A DNA stretch of 64,000 bases, taken from positions 2,753,501 to 2,817,500 of the forward strand of contig NZ_CP077725.1 in NCBI RefSeq assembly GCF_024730565.1, written 5' to 3'. Below the pieces are notes generated by a model. The model ran no database searches, had not been told where the DNA came from, and saw only the letters and a list, made by a program, of their open reading frames with translations. Source of the DNA: Clostridium sp. CM027. Lineage in GTDB: Bacteria; Bacillota; Clostridia; Clostridiales; Clostridiaceae. Shown here in pieces: positions 36,104 through 45,940 of the stretch (position 1 is the stretch's first letter; every line of letters starts with the position of its first letter). A program made the translations under genes and the position numbers.

Positions 36104-39034
36104 ATGAAGTTTACGATTGGCGGTATATATCACGGATTTAAGTTAATTGAAGAGAAAAATATAGGAGAGCTAAATTCTGTTACAAGGTTGTTTGAACACA
36201 TTAAAAGTGGGGCTAGACTGTTGCATTTAGAAAATGATGATGATAACAAGGTGTTTTCTATAGGATTTAGAACACCACCGAAAAGTAGTAATGGGCTTCC
36301 ACATATACTGGAACATTCAGTGCTTTGTGGCTCTAGAAAGTTTCCAACAAAGGAGCCTTTTGTTGAATTAATAAAGGGATCTTTAAATACATTTTTAAAT
36401 GCTATGACTTTTTCTGACAAAACGATATATCCTCTAGCTAGTAAAAATGATAAAGATTTTTTTAATCTTATGGATGTGTATTTAGATGCAGTTTTCTATC
36501 CGAATATATACTCACAACCTGAAATATTAATGCAAGAGGGCTGGCATTATGAATTAGAAAACAAGGAAGATAAACTAACTTATAAAGGTGTAGTTTATAA
36601 TGAAATGAAAGGTGCATTTTCATCTCCAGAAGGGTGCCTCATGCGCAAGGTTCAAGAGTCCTTATTTCCGGACACATCATATGGCGTAGAATCTGGTGGA
36701 GATCCAGAATGTATACCAGAATTATCGCAGAAAGAATTCATAGAGTTTCATAAAAAATATTATCATCCATCAAATAGTTATATATTCCTATATGGAGATG
36801 GAGATATTGATAAACAGTTACAATTTATTAGTGAAGAGTATTTAAATAATTTTGATAAAATTACAGTAGAGTCATCTATTAGCTTACAGAAACCATTTAG
36901 CAAAATGGAAGAAGTTAAGATGGATTATCCTATTTCATGTGATGACGATGAGAATGGCAAAACATTCTTAAGTATGAACTTTGTATCAGGTGATAATATT
37001 AGCCATCCAGAAATGCATTTAGCCTTTGAAATTTTAGAGTATTTATTACTAGAGAGCGCTGCAGCACCTTTGAAGAAAGCACTTATAGACGCCGAGATAG
37101 GTAAAGATGTATTTGGAGGTTTTGATAATAGCATATTACAACCGGTGTTTAGTATAGTAGTAAAAAACTCTAATGAAAGTGAAAAAGAAAGATTTAAGGA
37201 AGTTGTATTTACAACTTTAAAGGATTTAGTTAAAGAAGGAATAGATAAAAAATTAATAGAAGCTTGTATAAATAGTACTGAATTTAAATTAAGGGAAGCT
37301 GACTTAGGTGGTTTTCCAAAGGGATTATATTACTATATAACTAGTATGGACAGCTGGCTTTATGATAAAGATCCAACTATGCATTTAGAGTATGAAAGTT
37401 ATTTGATCAAAATAAAAGCTGCATTAACTACTAATTATTTTGAAAAACTTATAGAAAAGTACCTAATAAATAATACCCATAGTTCTATGGTTATATTGAA
37501 TGGTAAAAAGGGCCTAGCAGAACAAAAGTCCAAGGCAGTAGAAGAAAAACTAGCTAAGTATAAGGAAAGTCTTTCAGAAAAACAAATAGAGGAAATAGTT
37601 AAGCAGGGGAAAGCTCTTAAAGAAAGACAAATGACGCCAGATGCTGTGGAAGTGCTAGAAACTATTCCTTTACTTGAACTAACGGATATTGAGAAACAAG
37701 TAGAACATTTACCTTTAAAGGAAAAGGATGAGCAAGGAGTAAAAGTATTATCTCATAATATATTCACTAATAAAATTGCCTATATAAATGTATTATTTGA
37801 TTCTAAAAAAGTAGATATAAAGTTACTACCTTATGTAACATTATTATCAACTATTTTAGGAAGGGTAAGTACGCAGAATACTAGTTATTCTGATTTATCT
37901 AATGAGGTTAATATTCATACAGGCGGAATTCATTTTACCACAGAGGTATTTGGCGAAAGTGGAAATTTTGAAAAATATAGCCCCAAGTTAGTAGTAAAGA
38001 CTAAAGCTTTAACTGAAAAGCTTCCTAAATTATTTGATATTATGGCAGATATAATTAGCAATACTAAATTTGATGAAAAGAAACGTTTGAAGGAGCTAAT
38101 TCAACAATTAAAATCAAGGCATGAAATGAAGATTCTTGATAGAGGACATATGGTATCAGCTGGAAGACTTACATCTTACTTCTCGCCAGCTTCAGCTTAT
38201 ATAGAAAAAACTACAGGAATAGCTTTTTATAAATTTATTGATGAGATTGAAAGAGATTTTGATAACAAAGCAGAAGAGATCATTGAAAACTTAAACAAGG
38301 TATCAAAGCTTATATTTAACAAAAATAATCTTATAATAAGTGTTACAGGAGAAGAAGACATATATACTGCATTTACTACAGAGCTACCTAAGATTATAAG
38401 CGTCTTAGGAGAAGAAAAATTGCCAGATGCATTGTATAATTTTGATCTAAATAAAAATAATGAAGGATTATTAACCTCATCAGATGTTCAGTATGTAGCT
38501 AAAGGATATAACTTCATTAAGAAGGGATATTCATATTCAGGTAAAATGCTAGTACTTAAAACTATAGCAAGTCTCGATTACCTATGGAATAGAGTGCGTG
38601 TGCAAGGTGGCGCCTATGGTGGTTTTGCAAATATAGCTAGAAGTGGGAATATAGTCTTTGTATCTTATCGTGATCCTAATGTCCAAGAGACTTTAAAAGC
38701 TTACGATGGAATATGCGATTATATAGGAAGCTTTGAAGCCTCAGAAAGAGAAATGACAAAATACATTATTGGAACAATCAGTGAGCTTGACTCACCATTA
38801 ACACCTTCTATGAAAGGTGAGCGGGCGACAGCATATTATATAAGAGGTATTACTGAGGAGCAAAGACAAAAGGAGAGAGAAGAAGTATTAAGTACAAATC
38901 CTGCGGACATTAAGTCTTTTAAAGCACTATTAAATGATGTTATAAAGGAAAACTACTTTTGTGTACTGGGAAATGAAACTAAACTTAAAGATAATAAAGA
39001 AATATTTACTAATTTGGTAAATGTATTTAAATAA
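36104..39034 (+). CDS. M16C insulinase-family zinc metalloprotease
   Basis: Protein of 976 residues, the presequence-protease (PreP/Cym1-like) subfamily length. The inverted zinc motif HILEH is at residues 67-71, with the distal Glu in YNEMKGAFSS near 168. Two homologous halves follow, including a C-terminal GGAYGGFANIARSG region. No signal peptide, so probably cytosolic peptide degradation. ATG behind GAGGAGG; terminator immediately after. Confidence 0.92.
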   Translation: MKFTIGGIYHGFKLIEEKNIGELNSVTRLFEHIKSGARLLHLENDDDNKVFSIGFRTPPKSSNGLPHILEHSVLCGSRKFPTKEPFVELIKGSLNTFLNAMTFSDKTIYPLASKNDKDFFNLMDVYLDAVFYPNIYSQPEILMQEGWHYELENKEDKLTYKGVVYNEMKGAFSSPEGCLMRKVQESLFPDTSYGVESGGDPECIPELSQKEFIEFHKKYYHPSNSYIFLYGDGDIDKQLQFISEEYLNNFDKITVESSISLQKPFSKMEEVKMDYPISCDDDENGKTFLSMNFVSGDNISHPEMHLAFEILEYLLLESAAAPLKKALIDAEIGKDVFGGFDNSILQPVFSIVVKNSNESEKERFKEVVFTTLKDLVKEGIDKKLIEACINSTEFKLREADLGGFPKGLYYYITSMDSWLYDKDPTMHLEYESYLIKIKAALTTNYFEKLIEKYLINNTHSSMVILNGKKGLAEQKSKAVEEKLAKYKESLSEKQIEEIVKQGKALKERQMTPDAVEVLETIPLLELTDIEKQVEHLPLKEKDEQGVKVLSHNIFTNKIAYINVLFDSKKVDIKLLPYVTLLSTILGRVSTQNTSYSDLSNEVNIHTGGIHFTTEVFGESGNFEKYSPKLVVKTKALTEKLPKLFDIMADIISNTKFDEKKRLKELIQQLKSRHEMKILDRGHMVSAGRLTSYFSPASAYIEKTTGIAFYKFIDEIERDFDNKAEEIIENLNKVSKLIFNKNNLIISVTGEEDIYTAFTTELPKIISVLGEEKLPDALYNFDLNKNNEGLLTSSDVQYVAKGYNFIKKGYSYSGKMLVLKTIASLDYLWNRVRVQGGAYGGFANIARSGNIVFVSYRDPNVQETLKAYDGICDYIGSFEASEREMTKYIIGTISELDSPLTPSMKGERATAYYIRGITEEQRQKEREEVLSTNPADIKSFKALLNDVIKENYFCVLGNETKLKDNKEIFTNLVNVFK

Positions 39035-39058
39035 GGTGCCTTATGGCACCTTTTTTTC
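39034..39058 (+). terminator. Terminator after the M16C protease
   Basis: GGTGCC/GGCACC stem with TTAT loop and seven T residues, overlapping the end of the gene by one base. It lies just before the ribosome site of the next gene. Confidence 0.92.
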
Positions 39059-39072
39059 GAAGGAGGATTTGC

Positions 39073-40020
39073 ATGGCTATTAAAGCACTCTTTACATATA
39101 ATTATGGCGAAGAAAAAATGAAAGGTATAGAAGATTTTGGGTATGATATAAAGGTAGCTAAAGAGCAAGATTTAATTTATAGTGAAAAGCTTGAGGACAT
39201 AGAGGTTTTAATTTGTTATGATCCATTTAAAACACTCGCCATAGAGAAAATGAAAAAGCTAAAATGGATTCAATTATCTAGCATAGGTATTGACCAATTG
39301 CCAACAGAGTATGTTAAAAACACTTCTATTATAATTACGAATAATAAAGGTGGCTATAGTATACCAATGGGGGAATGGATTGTATTAAAAATTCTAGAGC
39401 TCTTTAAGAATAGTAAGGGGCTATATGAAAATCAAGCTAATAAAAAATGGAAAACGGATACAAGTATTCGGGAGATATATGGTAAAACTATAGGATTTAT
39501 AGGGACAGGCACAATAGCTGCGGAGGCAGCTAAACGACTTCAAGGGTTCGGCGTAAACTTAATAGGTGTAAATACAGATGGTAGAGATGTTGAATATTTT
39601 AATACATGCTATGCTATGAGTGAATTAGACCAAATGATTAAGTTATGTGATGTGATTGTGTGTACAGTGCCATATACCAAAGCTACCCATCATTTAATTA
39701 ATGAAGATAGATTTATTGCAATGAAAAATGGAGTTTTTTTCATAAATGTAGCTAGAGGGAGTATTGTGGATGAAGCTTCTTTAATTAAAAATTTGAAAAA
39801 TGGTAAACTAGCAGGAGCCGCAATAGACGTATATGAAGAAGAACCTTTAAAAGTGGATAATCCATTATGGAATCTAAATAATGTTATATTAACTTCTCAT
39901 AATTCCTGGATTTCAGAGATGAGAAACCAGCGAAGATTTAACCTTATATATAAGAATATGAAAAAATATGTACAAGGGGAAGAACTAGTAAATGTAGTAG
40001 ATTTAAAAAGAGGGTATTAG
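39073..40020 (+). CDS. D-2-hydroxyacid dehydrogenase (NAD-dependent)
   Basis: Protein of 315 residues from ATG at 39073 behind AAGGAGG; the frame opens earlier inside the terminator, which cannot be translated usefully. Rossmann motif GFIGTGTIAAEAAKRL, substrate Arg in NVARGSIVDEASL, then EEEPL and the proton-donor His in TSHNSW. Family covers lactate, glycerate and phosphoglycerate enzymes; the exact substrate cannot be read from sequence. Confidence 0.88.
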   Translation: MAIKALFTYNYGEEKMKGIEDFGYDIKVAKEQDLIYSEKLEDIEVLICYDPFKTLAIEKMKKLKWIQLSSIGIDQLPTEYVKNTSIIITNNKGGYSIPMGEWIVLKILELFKNSKGLYENQANKKWKTDTSIREIYGKTIGFIGTGTIAAEAAKRLQGFGVNLIGVNTDGRDVEYFNTCYAMSELDQMIKLCDVIVCTVPYTKATHHLINEDRFIAMKNGVFFINVARGSIVDEASLIKNLKNGKLAGAAIDVYEEEPLKVDNPLWNLNNVILTSHNSWISEMRNQRRFNLIYKNMKKYVQGEELVNVVDLKRGY

Positions 40021-40066
40021 ATTATTTATAAAAAGGAGTTAGTGATTTTTAAGGGGGATAAGGTAA

Positions 40067-41809
40067 GTGGACAAGGATAAAAAATTTAGCAACTTATTTA
40101 TAACAAGCATGGTTATGGCTGCAATCATAACTTACATAACAATTATTTTAGGGAAAAATGCAAAAGAGATATATTTGTGGGGAATTATTATCTCTTTAGT
40201 TTTAGTGATGCTAGGTCTAGTAGCAAGAAGCAAAGCAATATTTTATAAGAAATTAAAACAGGTTAGAGAAAACTATGGTGTGGAAAATAAGCGAGAGAGG
40301 AAATTTGAAGATATTAAATTATTATTTGATGTATTAAAGTATAAAAACCCGCAGGAAATATATGTTGATGATCAAACTTACTTAGATTTAAATATGAACC
40401 AGGTTTTTGAAAAGGTAGACAGAACATTGTCATCTCCAGGGGAACAGTACTTATACCATATTTTAAGAAATCCAATTTTAAAAGAAGAAAAACTAATTAA
40501 TAGAAATAAGACTATTAGTTTTTTTCAAAAAAATAAGGAAACAAGAGAAAAAATACAAGTTAGTTTATTAAAGCTGGGAAGACAGCGTAATAATACTGTA
40601 ACATCGTTTTTATGGAATGAGATCTTATATAAAACTTCAATGAAGCCATTGCTATATCTTTTAACATTACTAGCTTATGGTTCTTTAGTTTCAATAGCTT
40701 TTATTGGAATATCTAAAGCCTTTTATTTTTTATTTATAATGTTTTTAGCTAATGGGTTTATTAATGTTAAGATTAAAAAACAGGTTGGGGCAGAAATTGA
40801 AGCTATGGGATATTTAGGAAAGATAATTACGTTAGCTGAAGTTATGGGAAGAGTAGAGGATGAAGAGATAAAGGAATATACCTTAAAGCTTAAAGAAAAA
40901 GCAAAGGGTTGCAAGGTGATAATGAAAAAAGCTACCTCCATTGGAATAGGAAGAATAGAAGGTGCAGATGTTATTTTTGAATACTTTAATATGTTTTTTT
41001 TAAAAGAAGCTAGAGGCTTTTATAGAATAATAGATGAGGTTAAAGCACATATTGGAGAAATAAGAGAAATTTATTTAATTTTAGGAGAAATTGATGCATT
41101 AATATCTGTAGCGTCCTATAGGGATGGGCTTTTAGAATATACGGAGCCTAAATTAACAAAAGGACTTAAAGAGATAAAAGGTGAGAATATAAAACATCCA
41201 TTAATAGAAGCTGCTGTAGGTAATTCTTTAACTATAGAAAAGGGTGTTATTATAACGGGTTCAAACATGTCAGGTAAATCTACTTTTTTAAGGGCTGTGG
41301 GCTTAAATGCAATATTTGCACAAACTATTTTTACCTGCCTTGCTACAAGCTATGAAGGTGGATATTTCAATATAGTATCTTCGATGACTGTAAGTGATAA
41401 TATAACTGGTGGGAAAAGTTATTATTTAAGTGAGGCAGAGGCAATATTTAGAATAATTAATGTTTGCAATGAGGAAGTAACAAACCTATGTCTTATTGAT
41501 GAAATTTTTAGGGGAACTAACCCTATTGAGAGGGTTAATGCTTCTGCTGAAATTTTAGCTTATTTGTCTATTCACAATTCTTTGGTTGCAGTAGCTACAC
41601 ATGATCTTGAAATAACTAAAATGGTAGGAGACTTATATGAATGCTATTATTTTACTGAGAGTGTAGGGGAGCATGGATTAGAGTTTGATTATAAAATAAG
41701 AAAAGGGGTATCTTCTACCAGAAATGCAATAAAAGTACTTGAATTTATGGGATATCCAGAAGAAATTATTCATAGAACCAATGAAAGAATTATAAAGAGT
41801 AAAATTTAA
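40067..41809 (+). CDS. Membrane-anchored MutS-like ATPase
   Basis: Protein of 580 residues starting at GTG. Two or three membrane segments in the N-terminal 60 residues and two more around 195-235, then the MutS core and ATPase: Walker A ITGSNMSGKSTFLRAVG, DNITGGKSYYLSEAEA, Walker B LCLIDEIFRGTNPIERVNA and ATHDLE. It lacks the mismatch-recognition domain, so it is not a mismatch-repair MutS; this membrane-bound subgroup is widespread in Firmicutes with unknown function. Confidence 0.85.
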   Translation: MDKDKKFSNLFITSMVMAAIITYITIILGKNAKEIYLWGIIISLVLVMLGLVARSKAIFYKKLKQVRENYGVENKRERKFEDIKLLFDVLKYKNPQEIYVDDQTYLDLNMNQVFEKVDRTLSSPGEQYLYHILRNPILKEEKLINRNKTISFFQKNKETREKIQVSLLKLGRQRNNTVTSFLWNEILYKTSMKPLLYLLTLLAYGSLVSIAFIGISKAFYFLFIMFLANGFINVKIKKQVGAEIEAMGYLGKIITLAEVMGRVEDEEIKEYTLKLKEKAKGCKVIMKKATSIGIGRIEGADVIFEYFNMFFLKEARGFYRIIDEVKAHIGEIREIYLILGEIDALISVASYRDGLLEYTEPKLTKGLKEIKGENIKHPLIEAAVGNSLTIEKGVIITGSNMSGKSTFLRAVGLNAIFAQTIFTCLATSYEGGYFNIVSSMTVSDNITGGKSYYLSEAEAIFRIINVCNEEVTNLCLIDEIFRGTNPIERVNASAEILAYLSIHNSLVAVATHDLEITKMVGDLYECYYFTESVGEHGLEFDYKIRKGVSSTRNAIKVLEFMGYPEEIIHRTNERIIKSKI

Positions 41810-41882
41810 GCGAAATTACTCTTTAATGTAAATATGTAAATACCACTTGCTACGTAAGTGGCATCTAAGGGAGGAAGTTATT

Positions 41883-43112
41883 ATGAAAGCAGAAATATTA
41901 TCAGTAGGTACGGAAATATTACTCGGCGATATTGTTAATACAAATGCACAATATATTGCTAAGAGACTTGCAGATTTAGGTATATCAGTTTATCATCAGT
42001 GCGTAGTTGGAGATAATCCAGAAAGACTTTTAGAATCATATAGATTAGCATTTAGTAGAGCTGATTTAGTTATAACTAGTGGGGGACTTGGACCTACAAA
42101 GGATGATTTAACCAAGGAAGTAGCTTTTGAATATTTTGGCAAGCGTAGCGTTGTTCATGAAGCTTCTTTAAAAATTATTGAGGATTATTTTAAAGATATG
42201 AACAGACCAATGACGAAAAGCAATAAGAAACAAGCGTATTTTCCAGTAGATGCGGTAGTGATTCCTAATAATAATGGCACAGCGCCAGGATGTATAATAG
42301 AAAAAAATGGAAAGATAATTGCGCTTTTACCTGGTCCACCTTGGGAAATGAAACCTATGTTTGAGGAGGCTGTTATTCCTTATCTTAAAAAGTTTGCCCA
42401 AGGTGTATTAGTTTCAAAGGTGCTCAGAGTTATTGGAGTGGGAGAGAGCAGTGCGGAAGAAATGATAGAAGATATATTGAATAATCAAACTAATCCAACT
42501 GTGGCACCTTATGCTAAAGCAGGGGAAATGACATTTAGAATTACAGCGAAGGCTAATACACAGGAAGAAGGCACAAGACTGATTGCGCCTATGGAAGATG
42601 AAATACGTAGAAGACTAGGAAATAACATTTATGGCGAAGGGAATACAACCTTAGAAAATGTACTTGGAGAAATGCTTATAAATAAGAAGTTAACTATATC
42701 CACAGCAGAATCTTGCACAGGAGGAATGGTAGCTGCAAAGCTTATAAATTACCCAGGGATATCTTCTGCGTTTATAGAGGGGGCAATTACATATAGCAAT
42801 GAGGCTAAAATTAATAGATTAGGAGTTGCGAGAGAAACATTAGATAAGTATGGTGCAGTAAGTAGTGAAGTAGCAGCAGAAATGGCGCAAGGTATAGCAA
42901 AAACTGCAGGCACTAGTATTGGCCTTTCAACTACGGGAATTGCGGGCCCAGATGGTGGAAGTGCAGAAAAACCAGTGGGACTTGTATATGTTGGGTTATA
43001 TATTAATGGTGAAGTTAAAACTAAGATGCTTAAATTATCTGGTAACAGGCAGAAAATACGTGAGAGTGCAACTATGGAGTTACTTGATTTAGTTAGGAGA
43101 GAGCTATTGTAG
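41883..43112 (+). CDS. cinA: CinA-family protein (NMN deamidase / competence-damage protein)
   Basis: Protein of 409 residues from ATG at 41883 behind GGGAGGAAG. N-terminal MoaB-like domain (EILSVGTEILLGDIVNTNAQYIA, TSGGLGPTKDDLTKE) and C-terminal PncC amidase domain (STAESCTGGMVAAKLINYPG, STTGIAGPDGGSAEKPVGLV). The C-domain recycles nicotinamide mononucleotide; the N-domain may hydrolyse ADP-ribose. In many Firmicutes cinA precedes recA; here it does not. Confidence 0.94.
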   Translation: MKAEILSVGTEILLGDIVNTNAQYIAKRLADLGISVYHQCVVGDNPERLLESYRLAFSRADLVITSGGLGPTKDDLTKEVAFEYFGKRSVVHEASLKIIEDYFKDMNRPMTKSNKKQAYFPVDAVVIPNNNGTAPGCIIEKNGKIIALLPGPPWEMKPMFEEAVIPYLKKFAQGVLVSKVLRVIGVGESSAEEMIEDILNNQTNPTVAPYAKAGEMTFRITAKANTQEEGTRLIAPMEDEIRRRLGNNIYGEGNTTLENVLGEMLINKKLTISTAESCTGGMVAAKLINYPGISSAFIEGAITYSNEAKINRLGVARETLDKYGAVSSEVAAEMAQGIAKTAGTSIGLSTTGIAGPDGGSAEKPVGLVYVGLYINGEVKTKMLKLSGNRQKIRESATMELLDLVRRELL

Positions 43113-43176
43113 TTAACTTGCACTTATAAAAAGTCATTAAATAAAAAAATTTATAGTATTGTATAATGGAACTAAT

Positions 43177-43208
43177 AAAGGCACATATCAATATTGATAT
43201 GTGCCTTT
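43177..43208. terminator. Terminator between cinA and the ferritin gene
   Basis: Perfect 32-bp palindrome (AAAGGCACATATCAAT and its complement) lying between convergent genes, so it can act for both strands. Confidence 0.8.
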
Positions 43209-43255
43209 AAAAATCTATTTAAAATATATATGTTACTTTTATGAATTTATCTATT

Positions 43256-43765
43256 TTATTTAGTAACAGGTGGTACAAAAACCCTAGTTGCGAGTTCGTT
43301 ATCCAGCATATAAATACTTGTAGGATCAGCGTTGATTCTCGCAAGCCTTTTTATAAGGCCATTAAAATTAGATTCTTCCTCAACTTGCTCATCAATAAAC
43401 CACTTAAGTAAGCTTATAGTAGCATGTTCTTTTTCTTCAGTAGCAATGTCAGTAAGATTATAAATATTACTAGTTACAACTTTTTCATGAGCATATGCTA
43501 TGTTAAAAACATCAAGAAGTGTTTCATAATCATTTTGAGGTTCACTCATTCCTTCTAAAGTTAAGCGTCCGTTCATTTCATTTATATAATTATAAAATTT
43601 CATAGCATGGAATTTTTCTTCTTCAGCTTGTACTTTAAAGAAATTAGAAAAACCATCAAAATCTTCTGCTGCGCAATAAGCTGACATAGCTAAATAAAGG
43701 TGTGCAGAATAAAATTCAAAGTTCATTTGCTTATTTAGTTCATTGAACAATCTTTCGCTTATCAT
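43256..43765 (-). CDS. ftnA: Ferritin
   Basis: Four-helix iron-storage protein of 169 residues from the ATG behind GAGGAGG at 43765. Ferroxidase ligands are visible: NKQMNFEFYSAHLYL, FFKVQAEEEKFHAMKFYNY, then VTSNIYNLTDIATEEKEHA and WFIDEQVEEE. Length and motifs match bacterial non-haem ferritin. No clear Fur box could be assigned upstream. Confidence 0.93.
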   Translation of the reverse strand: MISERLFNELNKQMNFEFYSAHLYLAMSAYCAAEDFDGFSNFFKVQAEEEKFHAMKFYNYINEMNGRLTLEGMSEPQNDYETLLDVFNIAYAHEKVVTSNIYNLTDIATEEKEHATISLLKWFIDEQVEEESNFNGLIKRLARINADPTSIYMLDNELATRVFVPPVTK

Positions 43766-44004
43766 AATAATCCTCCTCATATTCCTCTGGTCTAAAACAA
43801 TGATTATGACCTTGGAAATGTAAATTTACAATAGTATAATATTATTGTTTGACGTTGATAATTGTTTTTACTTAATTATAAATATTAAACAATATCTATA
43901 TTATACACCAAATGTGTTTTTATTAAACAATAATTATATAGCGATGCATAGTTATTGTGCTAACATGCCATATATATTAGGAATTAGGCTTTAAAATATA
44001 ATTA
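43766..44004. other. Intergenic region upstream of ferritin
   Basis: AT-rich region upstream of the minus-strand ferritin gene. It must hold the ferritin promoter. TGATAATTGTTTTTAC-like stretches vaguely resemble a Fur site but are not good enough to call. It leads into repeat copy R3. Confidence 0.35.
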
Positions 44005-44140
44005 CATTAAACATTTCAGAAGGAAGATCTCCCACTTTTATAAGCGGGAGTTACATACCCTAACAAATAGAAAACTTCAGTGGGAGTATAAATCTCCTTC
44101 TGAAGTCGTTAATGTTTCAGCTCCGCAGGTGATGTTTTAA
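44005..44140 (+). repeat. Dispersed hairpin element, copy R3 (full length)
   Basis: From CATTAAACATTTCAGAAGG to CCGCAGGTGATGTTTTAA. Hairpin 1: CTCCCACTTTTATAAGCGGGAG. Hairpin 2: ACTTCAG...CTGAAGT enclosing GGGAG/CTCC. Then TCGTTAATGTTTCAGCTCCG. The right end overlaps the stop codon of the convergent-side subtilase gene. Confidence 0.85.
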
Positions 44141-45330
44141 GGTAATAATTTTTCTAAGTTTACAATTCCAGAACCTTGCATATATTTTGGGGAATTTATT
44201 AGGCTTGAAGATGTCTTTAATAAAGCCAATGTATCCTTATAACATAAATTTATATTGTTCTCATACAGCAGTGCACATAATCCACTTATAAAAGCCGCAG
44301 AGCATGAAGTTCCAGTGTAGGTCGTATACAGATTAGTGATGCGAGTAGGATAAAGCTTCACACCATTTTTTTCAGAGATAAATTGTGCATCAGAAATCAA
44401 AGAGCAAATATTAACACAGGCAGCTATCAAATTTGGCTTATCAAGCTTTTGGAAAGGACCACAGGAAGAATATTCATATATTTTTGGGCTTCCTATGCTA
44501 TCATACCCACCTACCGTTATACAATTTTTAAGAGTAGCTATGCCCCGCACAGAACTTTTAACATTTTTATTGCTACCACTAGGAACGATTACTACTATGC
44601 CCTTTGAGATTGCAAGGTCGAAAAGCTTTGAGAATAAAGAAAGGACAAATTCATTAGTTTCAAAAGTTTCAAAAGGAAGGCAAATGATTTTAAGGTTAAA
44701 GTCATTATCTTCGCTCAATAGGGTTTCTAATGAAAACAAAATATCAGATACAAAACCCTTTCCTAGTTTATTAAAGGCTTTAATCATGTATATATGGCTA
44801 TTTTTGGCGACACCTTTATACATACCCTTAGATCCATAACCACTACCACAAATTAATCCGCTCATAAAGGTGCCGTGACCATTATCATCATAAGGATAGT
44901 TTAAATTATTAACAACGTCTACAAACTTTCTGATTTTATTACAAGGATTTAATAAGTCAGGATGGGGATACACACCGCTATCAATTATTCCAACGCCAAT
45001 GCCCTTTCCAGTAAGGCTATAGTCATTTTGAAAGGATACGCCATTAGACGCGAGTATACTATTACCACATAAATGTGCATAAGAATCAAAAGTTATATAT
45101 GCTACTTGGGGATATTCTAGTAATCTATATATAGCACTGGAAGTTAAAATAGCACAAATACAATTTATTGAGGGGATATGGCGCAGGATATCACATTTTA
45201 AAGATTTAATTTTATTAACGGTCTTAGTCTCAAGGGATTTGCAATGTATTATTACCCTATAGTTTTCATATAGGTTACTAAGTAAAGCGCACCTTAAGTT
45301 GGGACCTAACTTATTTTTGAAGGAAAACAT
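44137..45330 (-). CDS. Subtilisin-family (S8) serine protease
   Basis: Protein of 397 residues. Catalytic triad: Asp in GVGIIDSGVYPHPD, His in DDNGHGTFMSG, Ser in YTGTSCSAAFISGLCALL, all present, so it should be active. The first 90 residues look like an inhibitor_I9-type prodomain. No signal peptide, suggesting a cytosolic or forespore protease. ATG behind GGAGGC. Its stop codon lies in the TTTAA end of repeat R3, so the element insertion may have set the present C-terminus. Confidence 0.9.
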   Translation of the reverse strand: MFSFKNKLGPNLRCALLSNLYENYRVIIHCKSLETKTVNKIKSLKCDILRHIPSINCICAILTSSAIYRLLEYPQVAYITFDSYAHLCGNSILASNGVSFQNDYSLTGKGIGVGIIDSGVYPHPDLLNPCNKIRKFVDVVNNLNYPYDDNGHGTFMSGLICGSGYGSKGMYKGVAKNSHIYMIKAFNKLGKGFVSDILFSLETLLSEDNDFNLKIICLPFETFETNEFVLSLFSKLFDLAISKGIVVIVPSGSNKNVKSSVRGIATLKNCITVGGYDSIGSPKIYEYSSCGPFQKLDKPNLIAACVNICSLISDAQFISEKNGVKLYPTRITNLYTTYTGTSCSAAFISGLCALLYENNINLCYKDTLALLKTSSSLINSPKYMQGSGIVNLEKLLP

Positions 45331-45404
45331 GTATGCCTCCTAAATGTATTGTTACATTATTATAGTATATGCAAATTTTTTGAAAATGTTAATAAAAAAG
45401 ATTA

Positions 45405-45833
45405 TTAAAATTTCCATTTAAAAATTATTATACCTACAATCATTATGCCAATACCTATAAACTTAGATAAAGCAAATTTAATTTGCTGAGCTCCGAACAT
45501 TCCAAATCTATCAATTACACCGGCGGCTAGTAGTTGAGCAACTAATATAATTGCAATGGAGCAGGTCGGTCCCATTATTGATATTCCCTGCATAACAGAA
45601 AATATAATTATAGCCCCTAAGAATCCTCCTAGTAAATATAATTTATTTACTTCTTTTATAGCTTTGATATTACCATTGCCAACTATAAGGAGTATTATTA
45701 AGGTCACGATGAATCCAGTTCCTTGAACGAATACGTTAGTTTCCCAAAGCCCAACTTTTTCACTTACCCTTGTATTAAAAACACCTTGAAGACTCATACA
45801 GATGCCTGCGACTATAGAAAATATTAATCCCAA
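45405..45833 (-). CDS. DMT-superfamily YdcZ (DUF606) membrane protein
   Basis: Protein of 142 residues with about four or five membrane segments; start GLIFSIVAGICMSLQGVFN is the DUF606 signature. Starts at TTG 9 bp after GAGGAGTG. DUF606 proteins are half-size drug/metabolite-transporter-like proteins that often occur in pairs, but only one is seen here. Substrate unknown. Confidence 0.85.
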   Translation of the reverse strand: MGLIFSIVAGICMSLQGVFNTRVSEKVGLWETNVFVQGTGFIVTLIILLIVGNGNIKAIKEVNKLYLLGGFLGAIIIFSVMQGISIMGPTCSIAIILVAQLLAAGVIDRFGMFGAQQIKFALSKFIGIGIMIVGIIIFKWKF

Positions 45834-45883
45834 TTACAATCACACTCCTCTAGAGTAGTTTACCCAGAATGTGTTATAATATT

Positions 45884-45931
45884 AAAAAAATATAGTGAAA
45901 ACCTTTCAGAAGAAAGGTTTTCACTATATTT
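45884..45931. terminator. Terminator after the dUTPase gene
   Basis: TATAGTGAAAACCTTTC and its perfect complement around an AGAA loop. On the minus strand it is followed by seven T residues, so it mainly ends the dUTPase transcript. Confidence 0.88.
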
Positions 45932-45940
45932 GAATATGAA

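Noticed and set aside
41841-41861. CCACTT/AAGTGG hairpin before cinA as a terminator
   Set aside because: No T run follows and the loop leads straight to the ribosome site; not enough to call.
43781-43920. Fur box upstream of ferritin
   Set aside because: AT-rich GATAAT-like pieces are present but no site fits the 19-bp palindrome well.
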